Positions 34,123 to 44,148 of a DNA stretch of 64,000 bases are shown here, one piece after another. The translations under genes were made by a program, and so were the position numbers. Source of the DNA: Nitrososphaerota archaeon (GTDB lineage Archaea > Thermoproteota > Nitrososphaeria > Nitrososphaerales > Nitrosopumilaceae); contig JAGWFS010000003.1 in assembly GCA_028867785.1 (NCBI GenBank), positions 151,254-215,253 of the forward strand, read 5' to 3'. The notes beneath the pieces are model-generated. The model did no database searches. It was not told where the DNA came from and worked only from the letters and a program-made list of their open reading frames with translations. Each line of letters begins with the position of its first letter. The first letter of the stretch is position 1.

Positions 34123-34944
34123 ATGCCAAGCGGTTCGGCAATTCTGGATTCAGATTTTCGATATATCGACAAAAAAGGAAATCTCATGAGGAGTAGAACG
34201 GAGCTTTCCATAGCAGAAATGCTCTCATTCTTAGGAGTAGAATACGAATACAACTATGGCATTACCCTGAAGAATGGAAACAAAGTCCAGGTGGATTTCA
34301 AGACCGAAAAAGGTCTCATAGAAGTCATAGATGATGAAAAAGACATTACGAAATACAAGGAACTAAAGCAAGAAAACCAAGATGTAAAACTAATTGCAAT
34401 TGGACACCCCAAGCTTGCCGCGCAGCTAAAAGAGCTTGATGACATTGTTCTTTACAAGACAAAAGATGTTCAAACTGGCTCAATCTTCATAGAAGATCCT
34501 TCATTTGCGTTTGATTATGCGCATATTTTGCCCCTAGTGGAGAAATGCTCCATCCTTCACGGTCATACATCATCTGTCATGGTGGAACTTGTAGGCGAGA
34601 TGAAAAATAACCTGCTTGTGGATTTTGGTGAGGCAAAGAGGATAATCAAGGAAGTCATCTCAGTTCTAGATCACAAGTTCTTCATTAACAAAAAATATCT
34701 CGTAAAAGAAGACGATATCCATTACAAGATTGCATTTGATGGTCCAAAAGGTAAGTTTGATCTGCAGATGCCAAAAAATACCACATATTTGTTAGAGGGA
34801 GAAGCCACGGTCGAAAACTTGTCAACTGAAATAATAAAACTCCTTGTTCCAAAGATGCCAAAGAATGTAGAGGCAGTTGGCGTATACATCTATGAAGGCT
34901 ATAACAAGGGTGCTCACATTATCTCGCAGATCTCAAGATCATAG
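34123..34944 (+). CDS. Nuclease-like domain fused to 6-pyruvoyl-tetrahydropterin synthase domain
   Basis: 273 aa. Residues about 25-110 (SRTELSIAEMLSFLGVEYEY, VQVDFKTEKGLIEVID) look like a PD-(D/E)XK endonuclease core with D and E/Q-x-K equivalents. Residues about 125-270 are QueD/PTPS-like: FAFDYAHILPL, CSILHGHTSSVMVELVGE (zinc ligands HGH), LVDFGEAKRIIKEVISVLDH and ENLSTEIIKLL. A TATA at about 34091-34100 gives leaderless ATG 34123. ValS follows after 4 bases. The fusion's purpose is unknown. Confidence 0.78.
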   Translation: MPSGSAILDSDFRYIDKKGNLMRSRTELSIAEMLSFLGVEYEYNYGITLKNGNKVQVDFKTEKGLIEVIDDEKDITKYKELKQENQDVKLIAIGHPKLAAQLKELDDIVLYKTKDVQTGSIFIEDPSFAFDYAHILPLVEKCSILHGHTSSVMVELVGEMKNNLLVDFGEAKRIIKEVISVLDHKFFINKKYLVKEDDIHYKIAFDGPKGKFDLQMPKNTTYLLEGEATVENLSTEIIKLLVPKMPKNVEAVGVYIYEGYNKGAHIISQISRS

Positions 34945-34948
34945 AGAC

Positions 34949-37270
34949 ATGGAGCCGAAAATAAAGGAAACATCTTGGAATCCCGAGATTGAAAAGCAGA
35001 TTTTGAAACAGTGGGAAGACTCGAAAGCATACGAGTTTAGACTAGAAGGAGATGTATTTGTAATTGATACGCCTCCGCCATACCCGTCTGGAAGGCCCTG
35101 GCACATAGGAGCCGCTGCACATTATGCGCAGATAGACATGATTGCCAGGACTGCAAGGATGCAGGGGAAAAATGTGCTATTTCCAATAGGAATTGACAGA
35201 AACGGCCTGCCAGTAGAGCTGTACACAGAGAAAAAATACAACATACGAATGCATGAGACAGACAGGGCAGAGTTTCTGAATCTATGCTCTACTGCTCTGA
35301 ATGACCTTGAGGCAGAGATGATCCAGATAATGAAAAGTTTGGGCCTGAGCGGAAATTTCTCAGAATACTACAGGACAGATTCCGAACAATACCGCTCCCT
35401 TACACAGGCCACCTTCATAGAATTATGGAAAAAGGGAATGGTGTACATTGCAAACAGGCCAAATAACTATGACTGGGTGACGGGAACTACCATTGCAGAT
35501 GCCGAGATAATCTACGAAGAGATACCAACAAAGCTAGTCTACATGAAATTTAAGATAAAAGACTCTGACATGATTTTAACCATAGCCAGTACAAGGCCTG
35601 AGCTTTTGTGCGCGTGCCAGGCAATCATTGTAAACCCAGATGACGAGAGATATTCCAGTGTCATAGGAAAAAGTGCCATAATTCCAGTCATAAACAGAGA
35701 GGTTCAGATAAGGACACATCCGTCTGCAGAAAAGGAATTTGGTTCAGGAGCCGTCATGGCATGCAGCTATGGAGACCAAAACGACGTTGCCCTGTTCAGG
35801 GAGCTCAAGCTGGAAGAGATCGTAGCAATTGGCAAAAACGGCAGAATGACCGAGGTTGCAGGCGCCTATTCAGGACTCAAGATAAAACAGGCTAGGGAAA
35901 AAATAATCGAAGACCTGCAAAATCAAAACCTGGTAGAAAAAATCGAGAACATCAATCACAGAACCCCCATTTCTGAAAGAAGCAAGATTCCAATTGAGAT
36001 AATTGCGATGGAAGAATATTACCTAAAACAAAAAGAGTCTGTGGAAAAAATCAAGGAACTTGGATCAAAAATCGTGTTTCATCCGTCCATGCATAAACAG
36101 ATCCTCATGAACTGGCTGGAATCAATAACAATAGACTGGCCCATCTCAAGGAGAAGGTTTTATGGAACAGAAATCCCAATATGGTATTGCAAAAAATGCT
36201 CCGAGCCCCATGTGCCAGAACCTGGAAGATACTATAGGCCGTGGAAGGACCCAAGCCCCATCTCAAAGTGCACCAAGTGTGGGGCAACAGAGTTTGTCGG
36301 AGAGGAGAGAACATTTGACACGTGGATGGATTCCAGCGTATCTCCTCTCTATGTCTCAAAATATAACAAAGACAAGGAATTTTTCAAAAAAACATATCCA
36401 GCGTCAATAAGACCGCAGTCAAAGGATATCGTAAGAACATGGCTTTACTATACAGTATTAAGATGTGAACAACTTACCGGTATGACACCATGGAAGGACG
36501 CATGGATAATGGGCTATGGTGTTGACGAGCATGGAGCAAAGATGAGCAAGAGCAAGGGCAATGTAGTGGACCCCCTTCCGGTGATTCAGAAATTCGGTGC
36601 AGACACGTTTCGATTCTGGAGTGCAAGCGAGATAAATCTCGGCTATGACTTTAGATGTTCAGAGCAAAAAATAGAGACAACAAAAAAGTTCCTAAGCAAG
36701 CTCTGGAACATATCCAGATTTCTTTCAGGATTTCCAATCATCAAGTCTGCCACTACTACTCCGACAGATAACTGGATACTGTCAGAGCTTGACAAGGTGG
36801 TGTCTGAGTGCAGGAAGGGCTTTGAGGATTACAACTTTTTTGTTCCCTCAACTAGCATTCGTGAGTTTACCTGGAACCTGTTTGCGGCACATTATATCGA
36901 GATGGTGAAAGGTCGTGCATATAGTACAGGGTTTAGTGAAGAAGAGAGAGATGCTGCCATATTTACCCTGCACAAGGTTCTTTCAACACTTCTTGCACTT
37001 CTTGCTCCAATAACACCTTTTATCACTGACTATCTCTGGCAGCAGATTCAGTATTCTGACAAGACAGTACACAAGGAAAAATTCCCGCAGGCAGAAAACC
37101 CCCAAGACTGGACGAGGTTTACAAAGCCGATTACAGAGTTTAACTCAAACATATGGAACAAGAAGAAGGAACAGAATTTGTCCCTGAAGGATGCAATAGA
37201 GGTTGAAATACCGGAGGATCTTCATCAGTTTGCAAAGGATTTGAAAGCCATGCACAATCTCAAGCCATGA
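34949..37270 (+). CDS. valS: Valyl-tRNA synthetase
   Basis: 773 aa class I synthetase. DTPPPYPSGRPWHIGAAAHY holds the HIGH motif (here HIGA), the editing (CP1) domain spans about 150-330 with ASTRPELLCACQA and DQNDVALFRE, and KMSKSKGNVVDPLPVI is the KMSKS motif with the ValRS-type VVDP. Two CxxC zinc knuckles (WYCKKCSE, SKCTKCGA) lie near residues 410-450. ATG 34949 is used instead of the longer frame from 34877, which would overlap the upstream gene by 68 bases. Leu- or Ile-RS is less likely because of the short, archaeal ValRS-like layout. Confidence 0.88.
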   Translation: MEPKIKETSWNPEIEKQILKQWEDSKAYEFRLEGDVFVIDTPPPYPSGRPWHIGAAAHYAQIDMIARTARMQGKNVLFPIGIDRNGLPVELYTEKKYNIRMHETDRAEFLNLCSTALNDLEAEMIQIMKSLGLSGNFSEYYRTDSEQYRSLTQATFIELWKKGMVYIANRPNNYDWVTGTTIADAEIIYEEIPTKLVYMKFKIKDSDMILTIASTRPELLCACQAIIVNPDDERYSSVIGKSAIIPVINREVQIRTHPSAEKEFGSGAVMACSYGDQNDVALFRELKLEEIVAIGKNGRMTEVAGAYSGLKIKQAREKIIEDLQNQNLVEKIENINHRTPISERSKIPIEIIAMEEYYLKQKESVEKIKELGSKIVFHPSMHKQILMNWLESITIDWPISRRRFYGTEIPIWYCKKCSEPHVPEPGRYYRPWKDPSPISKCTKCGATEFVGEERTFDTWMDSSVSPLYVSKYNKDKEFFKKTYPASIRPQSKDIVRTWLYYTVLRCEQLTGMTPWKDAWIMGYGVDEHGAKMSKSKGNVVDPLPVIQKFGADTFRFWSASEINLGYDFRCSEQKIETTKKFLSKLWNISRFLSGFPIIKSATTTPTDNWILSELDKVVSECRKGFEDYNFFVPSTSIREFTWNLFAAHYIEMVKGRAYSTGFSEEERDAAIFTLHKVLSTLLALLAPITPFITDYLWQQIQYSDKTVHKEKFPQAENPQDWTRFTKPITEFNSNIWNKKKEQNLSLKDAIEVEIPEDLHQFAKDLKAMHNLKP

Positions 37271-37334
37271 GGCATTATCTTCTTTTGAAGCTGTAAAAAA
37301 TGTACTTTAATAGTGATTTTGCCTAGTCATGTGA

Positions 37335-38333
37335 GTGAAGGCAGTAACAATCAGAAAACATGGAGGCCTAGACGTTTTATCATATGAGGAAGTTGCAGAC
37401 CCCGTTCCAACCAAGGGACATGCAATAGTCAGAGTAGATTATTGTGCGGTAAACCACCTTGACATCTGGGTTAGAAAGGGTATTGCTGGCAAACAGGTAT
37501 CGTTTCCACACATTCTTGGTTGCGATATTTCAGGCACGCTTGTAGAAGGTTTTGGAAAATTCAGAAAGGGCGAGAAGGTTGTGGTATATCCTGCAGTGTC
37601 AAGCGGCGCTCCACGCGTGTCATTTTCCATCATAGGTGGGTTTGGCAAATACCACGGAGGCTATGCTGAACTGGTACAGGTTCCGCAAAAAAACATTGTA
37701 AAAAAGCCAAGCTGGTTCAGTGATGCCGAGGCATGTACGCTGAACATATCGTACCTTACTGCCTGGAACATGCTTGAAAGATCTGGATGCAGAAAAGGCG
37801 ACACCATACTCATATGGGGTGCAAACAGTGGTGTAGGCTCTGCTGCAGTACTTCTTGCACATGCAATGGGCCTTAGAATCATAACGGTTGTATCAAACAA
37901 GGACAGCGAAAGCAGGGCAAGAAAACTTGGTGCCGACCTTGTAGTTGACAGGAATAAATCAGATGTCATGGCTGAGACCCTCAGATACACTGGAGAACAG
38001 GGTGTCGATGCGGTAATTGACCATGTGGGAGCAAAAACATGGCCCACAAGCATCGAGGTTCTCAGAGTAGGCGGAAAGATGATTGCATGCGGTACTACTA
38101 CCGGGGCAGAGGCCACAGTAAACATCAGAGCATTTTACAGCAAAGAAGCTAGCATAACCGGAGCATATCTTGGCACAAGATCACAGTTGATTTCACTGCA
38201 CAAATTTATGCAGTCAAAAAGAATCCGGCCTATAATTGACAGCGTCTTTGAGCTCAAAGACGCCAAGCTTGCACACCAAAAGATGGAAGGTAGTGCACAG
38301 TTTGGAAAGATGATCCTAAAGGTTTCTAGCTGA
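37335..38333 (+). CDS. MDR-family (zinc-alcohol-dehydrogenase-like) oxidoreductase
   Basis: 332 aa. N-terminal GroES-like domain (VNHLDIWVRKGIAG, PHILGCDISGTLVEGFG), C-terminal NAD(P) Rossmann fold (ILIWGANSGVGSAAVLLAHA). The four-Cys structural zinc lobe of true alcohol dehydrogenases is absent, so this is a quinone-oxidoreductase or reductase-type member; the substrate cannot be told. GTG 37335 is the start: a TATA (TTTAATA) is 27 bases upstream. Confidence 0.85.
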   Translation: MKAVTIRKHGGLDVLSYEEVADPVPTKGHAIVRVDYCAVNHLDIWVRKGIAGKQVSFPHILGCDISGTLVEGFGKFRKGEKVVVYPAVSSGAPRVSFSIIGGFGKYHGGYAELVQVPQKNIVKKPSWFSDAEACTLNISYLTAWNMLERSGCRKGDTILIWGANSGVGSAAVLLAHAMGLRIITVVSNKDSESRARKLGADLVVDRNKSDVMAETLRYTGEQGVDAVIDHVGAKTWPTSIEVLRVGGKMIACGTTTGAEATVNIRAFYSKEASITGAYLGTRSQLISLHKFMQSKRIRPIIDSVFELKDAKLAHQKMEGSAQFGKMILKVSS

Positions 38334-38562
38334 CAAATTCCCTGCAATCGCAATCCAGCACAAGGCAGGTCTCTTTTGTCCTGATGTGATCATCTACAGA
38401 ATGCCCACATTTTGCATTTTTACACGTCCTCCGTGTTGCCTCTCGTTGTACGACTCTCTGTGCTATCTGGTTTGCCTTTTCTTTTGAATATCCCTTCTTG
38501 TCAATGTAATAGTGTACAACTCTGTTGTATAGTTTATTGGGATCAAATGCGTGACTCATCAC
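38326..38562 (-). CDS. Small zinc-finger protein
   Basis: 78 aa. N-terminal helix region (NKLYNRVVHYYIDKKGYSKE), then a cysteine/histidine motif CKNAKCGHSVDDHIRT and CLVLDCDC with spacing C-x4-C-x-H-x4-H ... C-x4-C-x-C. Recalls small archaeal zinc proteins of unknown role. It overlaps the convergent MDR gene by eight bases. ATG at the second codon is an equally good start. Confidence 0.72.
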   Translation of the reverse strand: MMSHAFDPNKLYNRVVHYYIDKKGYSKEKANQIAQRVVQREATRRTCKNAKCGHSVDDHIRTKETCLVLDCDCREFVS

Positions 38563-38601
38563 ACATGTAATATAGTCGCTAAAACATTTTAAGTTGCTTG
38601 C

Positions 38602-40893
38602 CTAGTGCAGTAGATTTTCTTTTTCACGCAGTATGTTAAGTGCAGAGCCTGCCTGGAACCACTTTATCTGAAACTTGTTATAAGAATGGTTCAGCAGTAT
38701 CTCTTCCTTTGTGCCGTCTTCACGGTATATGAAAGCGCGTATTTGTTTTCCTGACTCCATCCCAGACAGACCCGTTATGCTTATTCTGTCAGTTTCCCGA
38801 ATCTTGTCATAGTCTGCCGGGTTTGCAAATGTCAGTGCAAGAACTCCCTGTTTTTTCAGATTGGTCTCATGTATTCTTGCAAAGCTTCTTGCAATTACTG
38901 ACGCGCAGCCCAGATATCTAGGAGACATGGCAGCATGTTCTCTGCTGCTGCCTTCTCCATAGTTGTTGTCACCGATTACAATCCACTTGAATCCCTTCAT
39001 CTTGTATTGTCTTGCAATAGCTGGAAAGGAATCAATTGTTCCAGTAAGAAGGTTCTTTCCTTTTCCTACTTCGTTATTGTAGGCATTTACTGCACCCAAG
39101 AAAACATTATCGCTTATTTTATCGAGATTTCCTCTGAATCTCAGCCAAGAACCAGCAGGCGATATGTGATCAGTGGTACACTTTCCTTTTGCCTTTAGCA
39201 GAATTGGCAAGTCCACAAAGTCTTTTCCATCCCATTTTGGAAACGGCTCTAGTTTTTGCAACCTGTCACTGTTTGCAGGAATTGCTATTGCAACAAGATC
39301 TGGAATCTCCGATGGAGGCACGTAGACATCTTTTACACTCTGAAAGCCTTTGGGCGGAACCTCGGGCGCCTTTTTTGGAGGCTCCAGTATGAATTTTGTG
39401 CCGTCAGATGAGGTGACTTGGTCCTTCATAGGGTTAAACGATAGTCTTCCCCCCAGTGCAAGCGCTACAATCAGTTCTGGGCTTCCTATAAAGTTCATTG
39501 TCTCCCTTCTGCCGTCGTTTCTGCCCGGGAAGTTTCGATTAAACGAGGTGACTATGGTATTTGGTTCACCAGCCTTCAGCTCTGGTCTTCGCCACTGCCC
39601 TATGCAAGGCCCGCATGCATTTGCCAACACGGTTGCCCCAACTTCCACCAGCGTCTCCATCTGGCCGTCTCTTTCTATTGTAGCGCGTATCTGCTCAGAT
39701 CCCGGCGTTACCAGCAGAGGTATCTTTACCTTCAGCCCTTTTTCCTTTGCCTGCTCTGCCACGTTGGCTGCTCTTGTCATGTCTTCATAGGAAGAATTTG
39801 TACAACTGCCAATTAATGCAACTGATATCGTATCAAGATAATTATTTTCCCTGACATCTTCTGCAAGTTGCGATATGGGCCTGGCAAGGTCTGGCGTATG
39901 TGGTCCTACAATATACGGTTCAAGCGTAGAAAGGTCAATCTCTATAACCCGGTCAAAGTATTTTTCAGGATGCTGTTCAATGTCAGGGTCGGCAACAAGT
40001 ATCTCCTTGTGCAAGTTTGCAAGGTCGGCAATTTTTTCACGTCCAGTTGCCCTGAGATAGGCATCCATCCTTTCATCATATGGGAACAGCGAGCATGTAG
40101 CCCCGATCTCTGCACCCATGTTGGTTATTGTTGCCTTTCCTGTGCAGCTGATGGTTCTTGCGCCAGGTCCAAAGTACTCCACTATGGCATTTGTCCCGCC
40201 TGAAACAGTAAGCTTTGCTGCAACGTATAGTATGATATCTTTGGGGGCAGTCCATCCGTTTAGTTCTCCTTTTAGATGAACTCCTATTCTTTTTGGATAC
40301 AAAAGTTCCCAAGGAAACCCGGCCATCACTTCTGCGGCATCAAGGCCCCCAACTCCAATTGCTATCATTCCAAGTCCGCCTGCATTTGGGGTGTGAGAGT
40401 CAGTTCCTATCATCAATCCTCCTGGAAACGCATAGTTTTCTAAAACTACCTGATGAATTATTCCTGCACCAGGCCTCCAGAATCCCATGCCGAATTTTCT
40501 TGAAGCAGATTCGAGAAATTTGTACACCTCGCTATTTTCATCCAAGGCAAGCTTAGTGTCCTCCTCGCTTCCCACTCTGGCTTGTATGAGATGATCACAG
40601 TGCACGGTTGTTGGCAATGCAACTCGTTTCAGTCCTGATTGCATGAATTGTAATATGACCATCTGGCCAGTGACATCTTGCAGTGCTACTCTGTCTGGGT
40701 TTAGAAATACGTAAGACCTGCTAGACTCCAGGTTTTTTGCAGTATCAATGTCCTCCAAATGTCCTGCAAGAATCTTTTCTGCCAGGGTCAGCGGCCTGTC
40801 TGTCATTTTCCTATATTTTGAAATGTTTTCCTCCAATTTTTTATAGACCCCAGAAACAAGCTCGGGGGTTGTCTCTATATCCATGACAAACAC
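38602..40893 (-). CDS. acn: Aconitate hydratase
   Basis: 763-aa 4Fe-4S hydratase converting citrate to isocitrate in the TCA cycle, cytoplasmic. Cluster ligands are in ALIGSCTNSSYEDM and ANACGPCIGQWRRPE; substrate loops GTDSHTPNAGGLGMIAIGVG and the swivel domain GDNNYGEGSSREHAA are present. The size resembles mitochondrial-type aconitases. A second in-frame ATG is three codons in. Single-gene unit. Confidence 0.93.
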   Translation of the reverse strand: MFVMDIETTPELVSGVYKKLEENISKYRKMTDRPLTLAEKILAGHLEDIDTAKNLESSRSYVFLNPDRVALQDVTGQMVILQFMQSGLKRVALPTTVHCDHLIQARVGSEEDTKLALDENSEVYKFLESASRKFGMGFWRPGAGIIHQVVLENYAFPGGLMIGTDSHTPNAGGLGMIAIGVGGLDAAEVMAGFPWELLYPKRIGVHLKGELNGWTAPKDIILYVAAKLTVSGGTNAIVEYFGPGARTISCTGKATITNMGAEIGATCSLFPYDERMDAYLRATGREKIADLANLHKEILVADPDIEQHPEKYFDRVIEIDLSTLEPYIVGPHTPDLARPISQLAEDVRENNYLDTISVALIGSCTNSSYEDMTRAANVAEQAKEKGLKVKIPLLVTPGSEQIRATIERDGQMETLVEVGATVLANACGPCIGQWRRPELKAGEPNTIVTSFNRNFPGRNDGRRETMNFIGSPELIVALALGGRLSFNPMKDQVTSSDGTKFILEPPKKAPEVPPKGFQSVKDVYVPPSEIPDLVAIAIPANSDRLQKLEPFPKWDGKDFVDLPILLKAKGKCTTDHISPAGSWLRFRGNLDKISDNVFLGAVNAYNNEVGKGKNLLTGTIDSFPAIARQYKMKGFKWIVIGDNNYGEGSSREHAAMSPRYLGCASVIARSFARIHETNLKKQGVLALTFANPADYDKIRETDRISITGLSGMESGKQIRAFIYREDGTKEEILLNHSYNKFQIKWFQAGSALNILREKENLLH

Positions 40894-40949
40894 ACTATCA
40901 GTAGCCTGAATTTAATATAAATTGTAGTAGAACAGGATAAAGCAGAGAT

Positions 40950-41567
40950 CTAGTTTTTCTTTTGCACCAGATTGACAAAGTACTTGTGTACTGCCAGATC
41001 TTCTGTAAGTTCAGGATGAAACGAGGTGCCAATAATGTTTCCTTGCTTTACTGCGACTATTTTTTCATCAACCTTTGAGAGAACTTCTACAGCCTTTCCT
41101 GCATCAACTACAGATGGTGCTCGGATAAAGACTCCCATAAACTTGGGTATTCCGATCTTTTCAAGCGATATGTCTGCCTCAAACGAGTCTTTTTGCCTTC
41201 CAAAAGCGTTCCTTTCAATCTTTATATCAAGATAGTCCAGCAGCGGCTGCTCCATCTCTCCCACAACCCGGTCTTTTGCTTTTTTTGATAACAGAATCAT
41301 TCCCGCACAGGTGCCCAAAACAGGCATCCCAGAGGCAATCTTTTCTTTTATCTTTTTCATTGAACCGTTGATTAGCGAGAGCGTTCCAATCACGGTACTT
41401 TCACCGCCTGGAATAACCAGTCCGTCAAGATCAGATATTTGTTCAGGGGTTTTTACCTGGCTTACAACCCCTTCTATTCCGAGCTCGTCCATTGCCATTC
41501 GTGTAGCAGATATGTTTTCTGCAACGTCTCCCTGAACGGCAAGAATTCCAATGTTAACGCCTGTCAT
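40950..41567 (-). CDS. pdxT: Pyridoxal 5'-phosphate synthase glutaminase subunit
   Basis: 205-aa class I amidotransferase giving ammonia to PdxS. Nucleophile elbow in [14 protein letters not shown], oxyanion and glycine loop [13 protein letters not shown], and His-Glu at the end ([19 protein letters not shown]). Its ATG overlaps the PdxS stop by four bases, so the two subunits are translated together. Confidence 0.95.
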   Translation of the reverse strand: MTGVNIGILAVQGDVAENISATRMAMDELGIEGVVSQVKTPEQISDLDGLVIPGGESTVIGTLSLINGSMKKIKEKIASGMPVLGTCAGMILLSKKAKDRVVGEMEQPLLDYLDIKIERNAFGRQKDSFEADISLEKIGIPKFMGVFIRAPSVVDAGKAVEVLSKVDEKIVAVKQGNIIGTSFHPELTEDLAVHKYFVNLVQKKN

Positions 41568-42532
41568 GCCGTACTTCCCCTTTCCTGCATTCTAAGCTCC
41601 AGGTTCTTGGTATCAAGCCCCAGCATGGACTGTCGCTCGTCTACCATCTTTTGCGCTTCCTTTACCTTGTCGGGATCTTCCCAGAAGGTAGTTGCGAGAA
41701 CTACCGCCTGTGCCCTCTCTTTTGCGTCATCAGACTTGAAAATTCCTGAACCGACAAAGATTCCATCGCAGCCAAGTGTCATCAGATATGCAGCGTCTGC
41801 AGGAGTTGATATTCCCCCTGCTGCAAAATTTACCACGGGCAACCTGCCAAGGCTTGCGGTTTCTTCTACAAGAGAGTACGATACTTTGAGTTCGCGCGCC
41901 ATGCTGACCAGATCCTGCTCGTCACCTGCATCATAGATTGATTTTATGCGCCTCAACTCTGAGTTGACGTTTTTAATATGAATTACTGCCTCTGCTACGT
42001 TTCCAGTTCCTGGCTCTCCCTTGGTTCTTATCATTGCAGCGCCTTCCTCTATTCTTCTAAGCGCCTCTCCCAGATTTCTTGCGCCGTTTACAAACGGTGT
42101 TGTGAAATCCCATTTCCATATGTGATGAAATTCATCTGCCGGGGTAAGAACCTCGGACTCGTCTATCATATCGACATCAGTAGCTCCCAAAACCTGCGCT
42201 TCGTAGACATGACCAATTCTGCATTTTGCCATAACCGGAATTGTTACCGAGTCCATTATTTCTTCAATAATTCTAATGCTTGCAGTTCTAGCTACTCCTC
42301 CTGCTTTTCGTACATCTGCTGGAAGTTTGTCCAAAACCATTACTGCAACCGCACCTGCATCTTCTGCTATCTGAGCCTGTTCTACAGTTGTGACATCCAT
42401 GACGACTCCATTTTTTAGCATGTGGGCAAAACCGCGCTTGAGAGTAGAAGTACCCCGCCTGGTTTCAATCGAACCGAGATTCTCGCGGACTATTCCTTTT
42501 GCGTTGCCAAGATCACCTGAGAGAGGAATCAT
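41564..42532 (-). CDS. pdxS: Pyridoxal 5'-phosphate synthase lyase subunit
   Basis: 322-aa TIM barrel that builds PLP from ribose 5-phosphate, glyceraldehyde 3-phosphate and ammonia. Seen: the N-terminal [32 protein letters not shown] with the catalytic lysine, [27 protein letters not shown], and [28 protein letters not shown]. First gene of the pdxST pair. Confidence 0.96.
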   Translation of the reverse strand: MIPLSGDLGNAKGIVRENLGSIETRRGTSTLKRGFAHMLKNGVVMDVTTVEQAQIAEDAGAVAVMVLDKLPADVRKAGGVARTASIRIIEEIMDSVTIPVMAKCRIGHVYEAQVLGATDVDMIDESEVLTPADEFHHIWKWDFTTPFVNGARNLGEALRRIEEGAAMIRTKGEPGTGNVAEAVIHIKNVNSELRRIKSIYDAGDEQDLVSMARELKVSYSLVEETASLGRLPVVNFAAGGISTPADAAYLMTLGCDGIFVGSGIFKSDDAKERAQAVVLATTFWEDPDKVKEAQKMVDERQSMLGLDTKNLELRMQERGSTA

Positions 42533-42557
42533 ACAGTCTGATCGCTTTGAGCGCTAT

Positions 42558-43088
42558 TTATTTTATTTCGCTGACGATATCATCAAGACTTGATTGTACA
42601 TGGGTTATAATTGGCGGGATAAAATCCTGGCTTGCGTTTTGGTCCGCCCACTGGAGATTTACAGTCTTGCCGTCAAGAGTTACGTGCAGGCCATATTTTT
42701 CATAGTTTGTAGCATCCGGCTTTACTTGGTATACGGTATCAGGAATGCCCACAAAGCCCGTCGTCTTGATTAGGGACTCTAGTTTGGTAAACTCGTCTTT
42801 TGATAGTTGGTATTTTACATCAGGATTCGAATAGCCATTTTTTGTAAGGCTGTATGTGGTAGAACCGTCGCTCTGTATTGTTAAAACTTCGGCAGTATCT
42901 GCACCTATGCTTTGCGTCATGCCAAACGAGATCTTTTGCAGATGTTCTTTCGTATATTGTATGGTCATCACATCTTCTGAATTTACTACAGCGCTCTGAA
43001 TCTCTGGACGTGTCAGCTGTGGAACAACTATGAAGATGGCTGCAAGTATAGGAATGGCTGCCAGTATGAGAACTATAGGTTTTGCCAT
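42558..43088 (-). CDS. Membrane-anchored protein, unknown
   Basis: 176 aa. MAKPIVLILAAIPILAAIFI is an N-terminal signal anchor. The outer domain is beta-rich (VLTIQSDGSTTYSLTKNGYS, YGLHVTLDGKTVNLQWADQN), a pattern I have seen in exported proteins of this group without assigned function. Ends 26 bases before pdxS; may have its own leaderless promoter. Confidence 0.65.
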   Translation of the reverse strand: MAKPIVLILAAIPILAAIFIVVPQLTRPEIQSAVVNSEDVMTIQYTKEHLQKISFGMTQSIGADTAEVLTIQSDGSTTYSLTKNGYSNPDVKYQLSKDEFTKLESLIKTTGFVGIPDTVYQVKPDATNYEKYGLHVTLDGKTVNLQWADQNASQDFIPPIITHVQSSLDDIVSEIK

Positions 43089-43248
43089 ATATCATGCATC
43101 ACCCAAGTTTTGTATCATGCAAACAAAAGATATCCGTGTCAATCCGGCAAAGTTCAGGTTGTGCACCAATTGGTTAGATTCTCAGGTCTGCAATAAATCT
43201 TCAGAAGTTAAGTAAATTAAAATTCAAGTGCATTTATTGACCAAACGT

Positions 43249-43402
43249 GGGGTCGTAGCCTAGCCAGGCATGGCGACAGGATACATCACATGATCACCGC
43301 TAAGGGCTCCAGTGGTTCAACTAGCTTCACTGACGAAAGGATGATGTACAGTTTGGAGCTGTAGTGACCCGTGTGTCGCCGGTTCAACTCCGGTCGGCCC
43401 CA
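43249..43402 (+). tRNA. tRNA-Trp (CCA) with two probable introns
   Basis: Acceptor GGGGTCG (43249-43255) pairs with CGGCCCC (43395-43401), discriminator A, and ACCA is encoded (CCA 43403-43405). D arm GCCTAGCCAGGCATGGC, T arm GCCGGTTCAACTCCGGT. The anticodon arm becomes perfect (ACGGG/CCCGT, loop CTCCAGA) only if two segments are removed: 43278-43303 (26 nt, between positions 28 and 29) and 43313-43366 (54 nt, canonical 37/38). Intron 2 contains TGGAGC complementary to the anticodon GCTCCA, the usual bulge-helix-bulge. The intron-1 boundary could differ by a base or so. Confidence 0.85.
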
Positions 43403-43515
43403 CCATTTTTAGATCGTTGATTTTGGAGAACAGTTATAAGGAAAAAGCAACAATATTAGACTGTTCAAGATGGGGATGATTTCTATCAATTGTTGCAAAA
43501 AAGGAGGAAAGAAAA

Positions 43516-44148
43516 TTGAGTCGCAGTAACTTTCCAACATTTGGCGCGTCCAAGACTGGAACATATGTCTCTACTCTGAAAAATTACAACCTGCCTCCCT
43601 TCATTCTTGAAAGGATTGCAACCGATTGCAAGTCCGACCTGATCAGAAAGGGAAGAATTGAAGAACGGCTGCAAAGCATGAATGATGCGGCCCTCGAACT
43701 GCTTCACAGGGTTTTTGTCGATTGTGCGGAAAATTCTGACGGTACTTTTGCAGATTATCGCTTTTTTGCATATATTTCCAGCATGTTTCACAAGTGTGAA
43801 ATCCTTCTAAATGAAAAGATTCCCGGCCATTCCGGCAAGATACACAAGGTTCCAATTGCGGTAAAAAACAACGGCATGTACATCGCGGTTGGTTTTAACA
43901 AGTCAAGCGGCGGCCCCATATCAAAAAGAGAGGCAGTCAAGTTCTACGAGCTTGTGGACGATATCAAAAAGGGCGAACACGGCAACCAGCTCTCAGAAGG
44001 AGTGTTTGGCTCCTCAGTAGGCTTTGACGGCGAGGCACTTGTCACCCTTGAGAAGATGAGCAAGGCACGCAAGAAAGACCCGCAAAATAAGATAGATTTC
44101 AAGACTGCAAGCTTTGAAAACAGGATCTATTCTGTCACAAAGTGCTAG
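43516..44148 (+). CDS. Conserved protein of unknown function
   Basis: 210 aa, TTG start at 43516, preceded by AAGGAGGAAAG, a strong ribosome site five to nine bases upstream, which supports this start. N-terminal half helical (LERIATDCKSDLIRKGRIEE); the C-terminal half is rich in Gly and Lys with short strands (VPIAVKNNGMYIAVGFNKSS, AVKFYELVDDIKKGEHGNQL), faintly like a restriction-endonuclease fold but without a clear acidic triad. No family name offered. Confidence 0.6.
   Translation: MSRSNFPTFGASKTGTYVSTLKNYNLPPFILERIATDCKSDLIRKGRIEERLQSMNDAALELLHRVFVDCAENSDGTFADYRFFAYISSMFHKCEILLNEKIPGHSGKIHKVPIAVKNNGMYIAVGFNKSSGGPISKREAVKFYELVDDIKKGEHGNQLSEGVFGSSVGFDGEALVTLEKMSKARKKDPQNKIDFKTASFENRIYSVTKC

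Noticed and set aside
38935..40556. Several plus-strand frames opposite aconitase
   Set aside because: Antisense shadows of a conserved enzyme.
43290..43366. C/D-box guide RNA inside the tRNA-Trp introns
   Set aside because: C-like (ATGATCA, ATGATGT) and D-like (CTGA, CTGT) boxes occur, but the guide position relative to the D box does not point to C34 and the boxes span an exon; complementarity is explained by the splicing structure.
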